From: Owenia fusiformis
Taxonomy: Eukaryota; Annelida; Polychaeta; Sabellida; Oweniidae
DNA: 64,000 nt
Assembly: GCA_903813345.2 (NCBI GenBank)
Contig: CAIIXF020000005.1
Span: 4,805,375 to 4,869,374 of the forward strand
Reading direction: 5' to 3'
The translations under genes and the position numbers were made by a program. Each line of letters opens with the position of its first letter. Positions within the stretch are counted from its first letter, which is position 1. The notes under the pieces were generated by a model that saw nothing but the letters and a program-made list of their open reading frames with translations, searched no databases and was not told the origin of the DNA. Positions 36,439 through 48,213 of this stretch are shown one piece after another.

Positions 36439-37543
36439 ATGGCAGAGCCGGTACTGATTGAGACCGTGGAGCTCGACTCCAGTATTAATATAGGCCCCCC
36501 TGATTCCAGCTACCTTGATGAAAACGAAAATGTATTACCCATGACGTCTACACCCCAAAAGACTTTTAACAGTAGTAATAAAAAACATGAACAACTATTG
36601 CATTGCGCACTTTGCACATCATACAGCACAACACGAAAATACAATTTAAAAAGACATTTAGAGACTCATTCTGAATCGAGTGATGGCGCACCTTTGGCTT
36701 CTCCTTCGAAACACCAGTGTACACAAGATAACTGTCATAAGTCATATACTTCAAAAGCAGGACTTGCAGAACATGTAAGAGGCGTGCATGGCAATGGCTA
36801 CTCGTGCTCGCAGTGCTTCAAGCACTTGAGTTCTGCAACAGCCCGACGACGCCATGAGTTACAAATACATGAGGGTGTAGGTTTCAAGTATGCGTGTGAA
36901 GTATGCAATAAGAAGTTCCGAGCTTCATGCGACAAAGAGGGGCATTTCAATACAGTCCATAGACAATACAAACCATTTAGATGTTCTAAATGCAAAAAGT
37001 CGTATCATTATAGAAGGTCCCTTGACACCCACAAGGTAAAGAACCACTAAACTATTATCCTTAACCAAAGTTTTTTCAAATTAAAAAAGTCCTTCAAAGT
37101 AAAAATATGTACACGGCTATTCTATACTCAACGAAATAGAACAGAGAAACTAATTTTCCAATAGGACTTTGAAGTTCTGTTGTCCATTTATAAGAATATA
37201 TATATTGGTATCATTTTATCAATTTTAGTCATCTAGAATTATTGTTAATTTTATTTTAAACGAGGTGTTGAAGTCCAAATGATATACTGACATATTCGAC
37301 TTTGTAAAGTTAATCATTTTGCCTAAATAAGTTTTATTCTGTAATTAATTTCAGATATCCTGCTTTGGCGAAGGGTATACCTGTACATACGATGGCTGTA
37401 ACGCAACATTTTCATCACATTCCGGACAGATAGATCATGTTGCGGCACTACATAAACACAAGGTATTCAAGTGTGATTCTTGCAGCAAAACATATGGATA
37501 TAGATCATCTCTCAGCAAGCACAGAAGACAAAACAATCATTAA
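36439..37543 (+). CDS. C2H2 zinc-finger protein of the 10.8-kb element
   Basis: Exons 36439-37035 and 37355-37543 join in phase 0 to give 261 residues. I chose the ATG at 36439 (MAEPVLIETVEL) because a splice acceptor lies just upstream of it. An acidic ~50-residue N-terminus is followed by about seven fingers: CALCTSYSTT, CTQDNCHKSYTS, CSQCFKHLSS, CEVCNKKFRA, CSKCKKSYHY, CTYDGCNATFSS, CDSCSKTYGY. Spliced, finger 5 ends H-x3-C (HKISC); unspliced, it ends H-x4-H and translation stops at 37050 after five fingers, 203 residues. Its fingers have low similarity to the TGEKP-linked type. It is probably DNA-binding and, given its place in a TIR-bounded unit with subterminal repeats, may recognise those repeats; this is inference. 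It converges with the nuclease gene 950 bp away. Confidence 0.8.
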
Positions 37544-38495
37544 GTGTTTCAAATATGTTACTGAAGGAAGACTCAACTTTACATGTTATAGATGTGGTTA
37601 TATTTACCACGTGTAGCTATAGGTGTTTGCAATATGCATCAGTTATGTTTTATTCCACATCTTTATAATTATGAACGTTATGAAATAATTATAACTTTGC
37701 TTATTTTGTATTGAAAGTTGTTAGTATTTTAAGTAATTCGTACAACGATTAAGTTGCCAATGGCCAAATGCATGATGTGTAAAATATCAAAGTGTGACCA
37801 AATTATCATTGTGTAATTCACTGCATCATAGCGTTCAACTAAGTTTAACATTTTATATAATTATAAGATGGTTTGGTATACTATATTTTCATTTTAGTAT
37901 GTACATGCTGTCATACTATTATAAATAATACTACCCCTGTTCAAAAGGGATGTTGATTACTTCGTAAAAACATTTCGCCTTTAACTTTGAAGTTCAACGA
38001 ACGATGTGATATGTTTCTTGACCATGTTGCAATATGGAGCATTACAGCAGATTGTCAAACTGTTATTACATACGTTGCTCTAATTCACATTGTCTCTTAA
38101 GGTTGTCTTTTTATCTGTATGAAACGTACTTTACAACGCAGTAGATACATGTGTAAAGTATGCTTGTGTATGAGTATAGTTCTTAGTTTTGATATTTCAT
38201 AAATATATATTTGTAAACTAAAAATATTTTTCTTGTTCTTAATCAAACCGTTATGAAGTATGTTCCAACAAAGTAACATTCTAAGTTAGCATGTCTCTCT
38301 CAATAGGTACTCGCTTTTCCTCTTGTGACAACCAAGGCCTTAAGAAGTAGATGCTCCATTTTGTTTTACGTCGTGTTAAATTGACCCTATATTGAGTCGA
38401 GTATGAATCAGATATGTCTAGATTTTAACTTTACTTCGAATTACTGATATCGTGTGAGAAACGAAATCTATTTCTCATGGCTTAGTAGAACTTCA
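37544..38495. other. Gap between the two convergent element genes
   Basis: AT-rich; presumably the two 3' UTRs. No other coding sequence seen. Confidence 0.5.
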
Positions 38496-41400
38496 TCACT
38501 CAATGTCATAGCCAGTCCGCTTGTGGTAAAGAATCTTTTCTTCATTTCGTCTATGGAACTCACGAATTCCTTTCACCCCCTTGGCAGATGAATCTGGTCT
38601 GCTGACATATACGGATTTCCTTTTGTATTTGTGAGAAGGGGTACATTTATCAAACTCATGATCCCTGTAAAAATAATGAACTATTTAAGATAGGTATACC
38701 CAACAAATTCACTGCAATGAAAAATCACTAAAGAAGTTTTTTAACTTGTACTGGGCTTAAGGGAAAAACTATGGCTGTATAATAGCTGGGATTAACCTTT
38801 AAGTTGGTAGGACATTGTCAGTTCTGAGCAAATCTGAAATTACTTCAATATCTTTGAGCATGTCAGGAAATAATGATGGTCCTGTACGAAATGATCAGAG
38901 CAATTGTTCAGAGTGTTCAGCTTTAGACCAACCAAAACTGTGTGGTACGCCAATATTAAATAAATTGTACCGTGGGTACTGAGCTCACATGATATTGCTC
39001 AGAAAGAGAAAAATGAATGATGGCTAAAATGGCAGACAATAAAAAATGAGCTAAAAAGCAGATATAAAATTTTGCCAATTCTTTTACAATGTAAAACACC
39101 TGAACTCGTTATGAGGTCATCGCCAAGCTAACTTGGCAACCTCTACTGAACTCCTGAACTGACAAAAGGTGAATTTTCTGCAAATAAAATGACAGTAATT
39201 TTTAAAATAGGCAAGCTTTTGAACCTGGACTCACAGGAGGGACTTCTGTGTTAAAGAGGAACCCTAATGATTAAAACAGGAATCTTATTGACCCAGGTTT
39301 TAAAATGTGCTTCCATTGTTAACGGACTGGGAGACAAATGGACAGATCAATGTTAATTAAATGGCTAAAAAACGATATATTTTTGCAGATTCTGTGTAAC
39401 AAAATTATTTCATACAATAACTATTTACAGTGACATGACATTTTACGATGCAAGACACCTGAAACTATTTATAAAGCTACCAAATGGTCCAAAAGTGAAT
39501 TGTGCAAGACAAAAATAGCGGCCATTTTGAAAGTAGGCGAGCTTTTGAATTAGGGGTCATAAGGGAGTTTTCTGTATTGATGCTGAACAAAAATAACTAA
39601 AACGTGATTCCTATCGACAGAGGTTGTAAGTTGCCACTATGTTGACAGACAGATGGATGATAGACGGCCAAGTAGGTGATTGCAATAGCTCACCATGTGA
39701 GCTAAAAACAACATGGGTGTGTTCAATGTCCTATTACTTACATTCTTTAATCTTACCTTATATTTTGAACTCAGTAACAAATGTGCACAAACAATAATGC
39801 AACATTTTTGTAATGTAAATAGTTAGATTACCTAATTGTTATTATATCAGGGGCAATCTCAACAGAATCTTCACGAAAGGACAGATGAGCCAGTTGCACT
39901 GCAAGACCCTGTTCTCCATCAGAATCATCCTCAGCTTGTACACTTACGCCTAGAGGCCGTTCCACATAAACAGGCTTTCTCCGTGTCGTGTTAAAGCAAA
40001 ATCCTCTGAATATCATAAAATGAATATACTGTATACAGCATATTCTCGTATGCAGATATATAGAGTAAATAACTAAAATATATAGATTTTCAATGAAATA
40101 TTTATATGTTTACTAACCTATCAGGATTCAGACGAATGTCGAGAAGCTGGCAAGAGATACTCATCGCTTTTGGTATGTCTGCTGGTTTAAGCACCCCATC
40201 GCCTTGTGGGTCCAAATCTCTGAATGAGCTGAAATATGTTTCGCTCATTTGACTCCCCAATGCTCGAACATTAAACGATCGCTCACCAGTGAATAGGTGC
40301 ATTTGCATTATACGTTCTGTACTAAGGATAATGCCTTCAAATGTAGTGATTGGTATATCCTTTATTTTGTTTGTAATTGGTGGAAATGTATTGAGGGATG
40401 GTAGAACCTTAGACATAAACCACGTTCTTGTTGTCAGAAGATCAAATATCCGTTGGAAAGAATCCAAACCTCTTTCATCGACGCTTTTGTACCATATTCT
40501 CATTACATGTGCATAATCAGCTTCTGAGCAAAATCCCATTTTTCTAAGTTCTGTTTCTACATCCTCACTAAAGAATAACTTGGCAACATCGTTACTCTGA
40601 GGATCTATCACGTCTTCAACAAATGCTAAATTTAGGCCAGTTTTATTGATTTTTTCTGCTCTTGCTACTTTAACCCACGCCTCTCTATCGATACCTGATG
40701 CTTTGTAGCCGTGCCTCGCTATATGGCACCTAGAGTTAGTCAATAAATGATGGAAATCAAGAAAAGCGAAGATTGGGTCTCCATCCTCATCAATTTCAGG
40801 TTTAGTTAGCCAGTGAACCGTTCCCGTCGACCTTGATTTATCAGGTGTCTCGAGACGAGATGGCTTGATAGGAGAACAATTATAGAACTCCCTCATTTCT
40901 CCAGGCCACTCTAGAGTACATATCAATATACATATGGTTTGCTTTTTCATCTGGCTTAATAAACTCTTGAAACTTGATATGCTCTTGGTCTTTTTAGTTT
41001 GGGATCTTATTTTAAATTGCACAGCCGTCCCATCACCAACTTTGGAAGACAGTAAGTTGACATAATCACCTTTCCGTTTCAGACATTTGGTTTCAATCTC
41101 AGTCAGGATATTCTTATTTGTGAAAACTTTTACAACCAACCGCAGTTCTTCAAGGGTGAATGCTTTTTGAATGTCACTTGCAGTTCTGAACAACTTTGCC
41201 AAATCAGTCAAAGTCCTGTGATTCCAACGTTTTTGGATTTTAACTGATGCTGTATGAAATGTTTTTAGAACTTGATCAAGTGCATCATTTGGTAATATTG
41301 TTTTAGCTTCGCAGTCATCACTTGCTAAGGAACCTGATACATTAGCTGAAACATGACCAGTAATCTCCTCATCATGGTTGTAATAGATAGTTTCATCTAA

Positions 41401-44400
41401 GTCAATCTCATCAGCATTCTCAGGGTTTTCTATGGTTATACCCATAACTGTGTCGTCAACAATGTTCTCTGCAGTGTTGTCACTATGCTTACTTTCAGTT
41501 GTTGCATGCTGATAAACATCATCGACATTATCAATGATTTCTTCTTGTAGCATTCTCTCAATGTCGGGATCATCTCTGTTATATTCCCCAATTGTTTCCC
41601 CTTGAAATGTCGTTTGTACATCTGATGGAGGTGGCACATCCTTTGTACTAGCTGATTCTGCTGAACTCTCGTTGGCACCACCTCTTGAGTGCTTTACTTT
41701 TGTTAAGTCAGATTTAACTATTGTGGTTAATCCCCCGGCGATTTCGTCTACGATTTCATTTGTATTCTGACCGTCGGTGTAATTGTTTGTTAGATCAACA
41801 GTCATTTTAATAGCGGTATATAATGCATCATCCAGCTTTGTCATGCTCGATTTTACCTCCTCTGTGATCAAAACGTCTCCCATTGTTGGGCAGATTAGAG
41901 ATCCTATTATATCTTTGGTGTCAAGATTGTCTTTGTCATTTCTGTTCTTGTCATTTACAGTTACTCTTTCGCTTAGTTCTAGTAAGAGATCTACAAGCTG
42001 TTGTTTACTAAGATTTGCTATTCTGTTCCAAAGGAACTTTTGGCACTGGAGTAACGTGAGTGGCTTTGCATTAGCATCTAGAACAGCAAGTTTGTAGAAC
42101 TGGCCATCAAAACCAATAGTGAGGATTTTCAGATTTCTAGCTTTCATTTCTCTTCTCAGGTAGGAAAATATATCTCTCACTTTATAGACTGGTAAACTTT
42201 TCCCTGACAGTCCCCAGAATATAGGAATGGACAATACATTGCTGCCTGCAACCTTAACTCTATCGAGATCTGACAGCACTGCAACTAGGACATCTGATGC
42301 AAGTGGCATTGTTAGTTTGACGCTTTCATGAATTGTTTGAGTAATGTTCTTGCATAAGGCTGACAAATCACTAAGAACTTCCTTTGCTTTGGGATCGTTT
42401 TCTTCAGTTAATTGCAAATCGTCCATGTGTGTATGATAGCGCTCCGATTCACAATACTTGCTCTCAGTATCAGTATCTGATTCTGTGATAACATTCTCAT
42501 TGGATAGTTTGTGAATGCATGCTGATGCCAGTGCTGAGGGGAACTCACAAATTAACTCCACATTGTGACTTATAAACTCTTCAATTTTCCGTTTCAGCTC
42601 CAGGGCAATTGGGGATTTTCTTTTTGGCTTTATCGGATTATCTACACCATATACCTCGACAAGAGCATTGTATATCTCGTTCCAGAGGTCTTCGTCATTT
42701 TTTATGCAGAACACTGTGGATGACTCTGGTGACCAACATAACAGTACACACTTCTCAACTACCTGACCAACTTTGCGTGTTTTAGCACCATTCATATGGC
42801 TCAGCACTTGGGTTATATAGTATGTGGGTACATTGTAAAAGACAGGAAGCTTAAATGCACTCTCATCTTGGAATGGGCATTTGAATTCTGCTGTTAATTG
42901 TATACAGTTTTCTCCCTCCCATCCTTCTCCATCTGGCGAGGTAATTAAGAATGGTTCCTCATTTCTCTTTATGACGTAGCACCCGGCTTCTTTAAAGCAT
43001 AAAGATGGGAAAAAGCATGGCAGTACCTTTCCAACAAATGTTGCGAGTGCATTTTCTTCATTGATGGTTCCATGGTCCAATTTTTCCTGAACTTGAGGTG
43101 AAAACTTGCGTTTTTCGTGGGAGATAAAGACACGTTCAAAGTGGTCTTTTTGCAGTTTGAGAGTACGAAGACCAACTGCATCATATATAGTACTCCCTGT
43201 AACCTTTGCCTCTGTTCTAAGATCAAACCATGCACCCGAACGTTGCGCTAACAAATGGCTGTTTTCGATAACCAAATTTTTGTTTTCTTCACAAATTTTT
43301 GGTTCATGGATACCATCAAGACAAACAAAATTGTGTTGATTCTGCAGTGGAACTGTATTGCCTAATGTGTAATCATTGCTCTCCTGTAGCTTAGAAGTTA
43401 TGAAACCGCATTTATCTGTATTTGTTAGCATATTGAGAACACATTCCTTTACTTCTACGATGACAGTTTTCACCATACTTATTGCTGCAGCATACTTGGA
43501 TTTTTTCCAATCACCCTTTGAGTTGTTTTCCTCCTCGGCGAGTTTCAATAATTTTTCCAATGCATACTTTTTAGACTTGGTAAACTCCCTCAATCCTTGT
43601 AGTCGATTTGCTTGTATTTTCATGAGCTTCTGGATTCGTATCACAGTGTCATCAACAACAGTCTTATCTGACATACGCAGCTGATTTATCGAATAATCTT
43701 CACCATGTATTTGTTTTAATAACAATTGGGCATTTTCTTCTACATTTGCAACTTCAGCTACTTCCTCAGCAAGTTCTCTCTGCATTTCTTGTTTGGTCGG
43801 TGAAGGTTCAAAATTTGCTAGGTCTATTCGTCCATGCTCATTACGAGTTGTATTTATTTTCTTCAGATCCAAAGATATATTGTGAAATTTGATATCAGAA
43901 TTTTCCACCTTTTCCGTATACATTTGAACGATGTTTGACATGAAGCCAGTTTTTATGTCATCTGGTATGTGACTTGAAATTCTGACGGCTGAGGGTACAG
44001 CAAAATTTATATTGGTGTCTTGAGGATCGAAATGTCCTTTTTGTGTTCCACCATCGGAAAGATATCCCTCAGACTTTGTTCCCTTCATGAATGCTAAAAA
44101 CTTTCCATGGAAGAGTCGTTTAGCAGTAAACCAAAACCGCATTATGTCTTCAGAGTATCGCATTTGTGTCGTGTTTTGCAGAGAATGCCACTCCACTACA
44201 TCCAAGAACAACTTGTAGGCTATGTTGTTGAAAGGAAAGGTGTTTGATGCTATCAGTTTTAAAAACTTTTTAAAGCGCTTGAGGTGAAAGGGGTCTTGTC
44301 TTTTAAAGACTTCATACGCGTCTTCGAGCATTGCTTTCAAATGAACAATACCAGTATCACCATCATCATCATCGTCTGGCTCATCCGAGTCACTGACATC

Positions 44401-45077
44401 ATTTATATCTTCAGATGCGACAGCTTCCGAAACTATTGGAGTTATTTCATCATCTGTATCTATTGTATCTTCTGGCTTATCATTATTTTCCAGATTTGCA
44501 TCGATCTAAATAGCACAACATACAAAACAATTATACATAACAACAAACGGTAAATCATATGGAAAATCAATAATTTATTGATAAAATACATGTATATACA
44601 TTGCACTAGTAGTACTGTACAGGTTCATTCTAAAATGCTTATAATTAAAATTAATTCATTGATACATTATCTTATCTAGTTTGTATTGTTGTTTCTCCCA
44701 ATTCACAGTGTAAGTTTACTTATGTTTTGATGACTTACTTGAAATAAAGATCTTGGACGCTGTGTTGAATCAGTTTTGTCCGACATTTTTACTCGCTTTT
44801 TTTGTGGACTATCCTTTTGAACAAGCTTCATATCCTCGAAACGAAAATTACCGTGATCTTTCTTTGATAATGCAATACCATAGTCAAAAACATTGTAAAT
44901 CCATTTTTTGCCATTTAACTCAGGCACATTAACTTTAATACTCAGTAATGGATGGTGCTGACTGAAGTGGACCACAAAGTCATCCATCTCGTGTGATTTA
45001 TAACTACAGTGGTAGCATTTGTATCGAGGACCTGAAATACAATGTTTCGATGTGCAGTGGTAACTGGTGATAGCCAT
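38496..45077 (-). CDS. Zinc finger + YqaJ-type nuclease protein of the 10.8-kb element
   Basis: Exons (minus strand) 45077-44739, 44505-40118, 40005-39832, 38664-38496; all junctions keep frame, giving 1689 residues. The N-terminus has a single C2H2-like finger (YKCYHCSYKSHEMDDFVVHF). An acidic run (DSDEPDDDDDGD) follows near residue 155. At about 530-700 is a YqaJ/lambda-exonuclease fold of the PD-(D/E)XK superfamily: RSGAWFDLRTEAKVTGS, GTINEENALATF, then SPDGEGW and AEFKCPF giving the D...ExK active site, and YYITQVLSHMNG. All key residues are present. The ~1000 residues after it are unassigned; one patch reads LKILTIGFDGQFYKLAV (near 908), another DLDPQGDGVLKPAD near the C-terminus is only loosely EF-hand-like. 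The N-terminal finger probably binds DNA. Catalysis is inferred from motifs; no homologue of the whole protein is known to me. Confidence 0.85.
39006..39710. repeat. Imperfect ~330-bp tandem repeat in the last intron of the nuclease gene
   Basis: Two adjacent diverged units share GCAAGCTTTTGAACC / GCGAGCTTTTGAATT, CACCTGAAACT-type and GACAGACAGATGG / GGAGACAAATGGACAGA blocks. The array is bounded by GAGCTAAAAA at each end (39047 and 39700). It lies within intron 39831-38665. Confidence 0.45.
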
Positions 45078-45169
45078 ATTTTTTTCAATTTCATTTATTG
45101 TTCACAACAAAATGATTCGCATGAATGATGCAGATTGTATGTTTATTATTTTTTCATCAGCACGTCATA

Positions 45170-45277
45170 AACTCGACGATATAATCGGATCTCAAAAGAT
45201 TTTACTCAAGATATTTTCGGATCTTTATAATATTACTCGCCGATCACATCGGGTCCGACGTCCGATAACATCGGGTC
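45170..45277 (-). repeat. Right subterminal repeat array / nuclease gene promoter region
   Basis: Four ~22-bp units in inverted orientation relative to the left array: 45170-45191, 45203-45223, 45234-45255, 45256-45277. On the minus strand each reads GAYCCGAt...TCnnCGAGTA or close to it, with starts spaced 22-33 bp. They lie 93-200 bp upstream of the nuclease ATG (45077), so they may also be promoter elements. Confidence 0.75.
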
Positions 45278-45650
45278 TTTTAGGACAAAGTTTAAGTGAA
45301 GATTTTGCTGTTCAAAAGTGCTATTTTGACCTAATATTTTGACACTGAATATATAATGCATATGCACATCCATTTACCGACCCAAGTATGTCTTATGTAT
45401 GGCTCATTATCAATTAAAGCGAGTATGAATGAGAAAAACAAATCGAAAACCAATATACGTTTACCTTATCTCTTAATTTGGACATAAAAATATATTTCCA
45501 CTATAATTCTAGGCCAATTGCGCCTGCTAAAACATCTTAGTAACAATTCTAACCATCCAAAGGAATTGATAGTGACATTATATTACCTTTATTGTCCATT
45601 TTCCTACGAGATGACATAATCAAACATTTGCTTGGCGGTATATGCGTGTC

Positions 45651-45692
45651 TTGCTCGGCGGTAGGTTGTATATACGCGGGTACTCTTTCCCC
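45651..45692 (-). repeat. Right terminal inverted repeat
   Basis: Exact reverse complement of 34901-34942. A diverged second copy of its inner part (CTTGGCGGTATATGCGTGTC) lies just inside, at 45631-45650. Confidence 0.9.
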
Positions 45693-45934
45693 TCGTGTAC
45701 ATTGTATACAATACACTTAACGAGATATGTATGTTTATATTTTATATTATATCATATAATTTATATTTATGCAGTGACGCAACCCGGGCATAATAAGATA
45801 AAGGGATGACATGTTTGTGTGAATTAAAAATACCCAAGGGTGCTTATAGTTGTGGATTTCTAACGTTGTTGGATGTGTATGTAACGACCTTAGGCCGGCG
45901 ACCTCTCGGTAATAAATTGTGAGGCCAGATAGAC

Positions 45935-46785
45935 CACCCTATGCAGACAGAGCCTGTGGGAAATATTGGGTGCGGAGCAAATGAGCGGAGGGTGCGGAGC
46001 TAACGGTCATTTTTGAATTTAAATTTGGAATATTTCTGTAACTAAGCCGTTTTGGGACTTCAAATATACCAAGATATGTGTATTTGACACCAAATATCAA
46101 TACAATTGTGAAAATAGTAGCGCAATTCATTCTATAGCGACGCAGTGTGCCTTAAACCTTTCCCAGACCTATATATTTTGAAATTATCCTTTTAATACTG
46201 AGTCCCCAGCATTCATAAAAAATGGTGTTCAAGGTACACTATCTATACAAATTATTTTTGCATCTTGGAAGCCAGGCAGTATCAGTGTGATTTTATAAAA
46301 ATTCGGAAATGTTTTTCAGATATGAGCCCCCTCTAAATATTGGGTGCGGAGCAGCTCCATAAACGTAGCTCCGCACCCAATATTTAGAGGGGGCTCATAT
46401 CTGAAGAACATTTCCGAATTTTTATAAAATCACACAGATACTGCCTGGCTTCCAAGATGCAAAAATAATTTGCATGGGTAGTGTATCTTGAACACCATTT
46501 TTTATGAATGCTGGGGACGCAGTATTAAAAGGATAGTCTCAAAATATATAGGTCTGGGAAATGTTTAAGGCATACTGCGTCGCTATAAAATGAATTGCAC
46601 TACTATTTTCACAATTTTATTGATATTTGGTGTCAAATACACATATCTTGGTATATTTGAAGTCCCAAAACGGCTTAGTTTCAGAAATACCCCAATTTTA
46701 AATTCAAAAATGACCGTTAGCTCCGCACCCTCCGCTCATTTGCGCCGCACCCAATATTTCCCACAGGCTCTGTCTGCATAGGGTG
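45935..46785. mobile_element. Foldback element with GGGTGCGGAGC repeats
   Basis: 851 bp, ends CACCCTATGCAGACAGAGCC and the inverse ending GGCTCTGTCTGCATAGGGTG, flanked by TAGAC (45930-45934 and 46786-46790). The arms are nearly perfect inverses meeting near 46355. The motif GGGTGCGGAGC recurs both close to the termini and at the centre. No coding potential beyond mirrored frames. Confidence 0.87.
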
Positions 46786-46815
46786 TAGACATGGAAGAGA
46801 GAATGCCAAAATTCA

Positions 46816-46900
46816 ACGCCCTATGTGGGAGTCGAACGCAAGTCGCTTTACGTAGTTCAAAGCATGATGTTACAGCTCTACCGTAGAGCTTATGAAAATA
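46816..46900 (-). repeat. tRNA-like fragment (SINE head or tRNA pseudogene)
   Basis: The minus strand carries a D-arm-like AGCTCTACGGTAGAGC, then a T-arm-like GCGTTCGACTCCC and CATAGGGC. These resemble A and B boxes at tRNA spacing. The 5' acceptor strand does not pair with the 3' end, so an intact tRNA is unlikely. Confidence 0.4.
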
Positions 46901-47847
46901 TAGTGGCCCTTATGCTCAGTGGTACGTGAACACTAAAAATCCAGTCTAAAAATACAAACGTTAAATTCTGTCTCGTCATGAGAACATTGGGGTTCTACTT
47001 ACATGTATATACGTGTAATAGTATAATGGCGAATTCTATTTGTTTCTCTCATGAGTAAATTGCATTTTTGAATTTGGTGTTTTTCCAAAGCAGAATAGAT
47101 TCGTTGCGGGTTATTGTACGCAGCCTCTACCATCTTCGGAAGAGAGCTAAGATAGAAAGGGCCTCTGATAGATCAGAATAGATTTAAACCTATAATATAT
47201 ATATTATGAGTCACTGAAAGCACATGAGGCTGTGAGTATGACGCCCTAAAATGTTGTAAACAATCTTCAAAAAACATGCCAATGTTTCCCTTACAAATTG
47301 GACTTTCATTTTCTGAAAAGAATTGAAATATTTGATCAAGTATGTATGAGTTATTGAAGAATTAAGTTGAAGAAATGTCAAAGAACTTTCAATCGATAGG
47401 TCTGCGTCAAAAGCGTCTATTCATACATTTATGGGGTTTACATGTTGAGTTCTTTCACCTTCAGTCGATGCTTAAATATCTAAACCTCTATATGTTCACG
47501 CTACTTGGATTATCTTTTCCAGAACACAGTAAGTTTGAAACCAGGGGATGCAGCAGTAAAATGTTTTAAAATAGTGTTTCAGCTCATCACGGCATAATGT
47601 CAAATCATATTCGGCCATATTCATCCTTATTCATTTGAAGGTATGTGTATATCTAGTTAAATAATTACTTTTCTGTACACTGAATTCACTCTTGGGTGAA
47701 GAAAAGTTAAATCAGTACATTGGGGTACTTTTTAAACACTACGTATTTCTGGGCCAATTATTGTGGTAATATTAACTGTAGGTCGTCATGTACAGGTATA
47801 TCAGTAACACCTTTTATGTTTATACTTTTTAATATTTGTAAATGCAC

Positions 47848-47990
47848 GGATTAACCTAATATTTGACGGGCAACTGATTTAAATACGAATAGTACCTGCC
47901 ACTACTCCATTCATATTTAAATGAATTGGTCACAAAACAGTAGGTTAATCCGATAGCCGCCAGTTAGTTGCATTCGCGAATTCAAGTTAG
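47848..47990. repeat. Palindromic MITE, TATTCGCGAA family, copy 3
   Basis: Central blocks ACTGATTTAAATACGAATAG and TATTTAAATGAATTGGTCA match copy 1. The right end GTTGCATTCGCGAATTCAAG is present; the left outer end is lost. Confidence 0.75.
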
Positions 47991-48213
47991 TTTGAACAAC
48001 TTTTTTACATGTCTATCACTGGAGGAACTCATAAACAGGATACAAAAACGTATTCGTTTTATAGCATATACTACAGTTTATAATTAATCACTTACGCATT
48101 GAATATCACGGTTTGGGCATCTTCTTGAACTAATCCACATGACATGTAAAATAATTTGTTTTTCGAACAACATCTTATTCAGTGAACCCAGCATGCAAAG
48201 CCTTCATGCTCGC

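Larger units (their letters stand above)
34896..45695. mobile_element. 10.8-kb two-gene DNA transposon with TIRs and subterminal repeats
   Basis: The 42 bases at 34901-34942 (starting GGGGAAAGAGTACCCGCG) recur as an exact reverse complement at 45651-45692. TGTACAT flanks both outer edges (34889-34895 and 45696-45702), a candidate 7-bp target duplication. Inside each TIR is an array of ~22-bp repeats in opposite orientation. The unit holds two convergent genes: zinc finger (36439-37543, +) and YqaJ nuclease (38496-45077, -). A LINE 3' fragment has inserted inside it. I find no complete DDE or tyrosine-recombinase domain by eye. From memory, YqaJ domains have been reported in some eukaryotic DNA transposons such as ISL2EU; I cannot confirm relatedness. 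Integrity of the genes suggests a recent or retained copy. Confidence 0.8.

Noticed and set aside
38496-45077. Nuclease gene considered as a viral or bacterial insertion because of the YqaJ domain
   Set aside because: The gene has eukaryotic introns in frame, local base composition and lies within a TIR-bounded unit, so a eukaryotic transposon origin is simpler.
45939-46781. Matching frames starting MNC(A/T)TIFTI in both arms
   Set aside because: Same reason: by-product of the foldback element.
46816-46900. Functional tRNA gene on the minus strand
   Set aside because: D- and T-arm-like segments are present, but the acceptor stem does not pair, so I list it only as a tRNA-like fragment.
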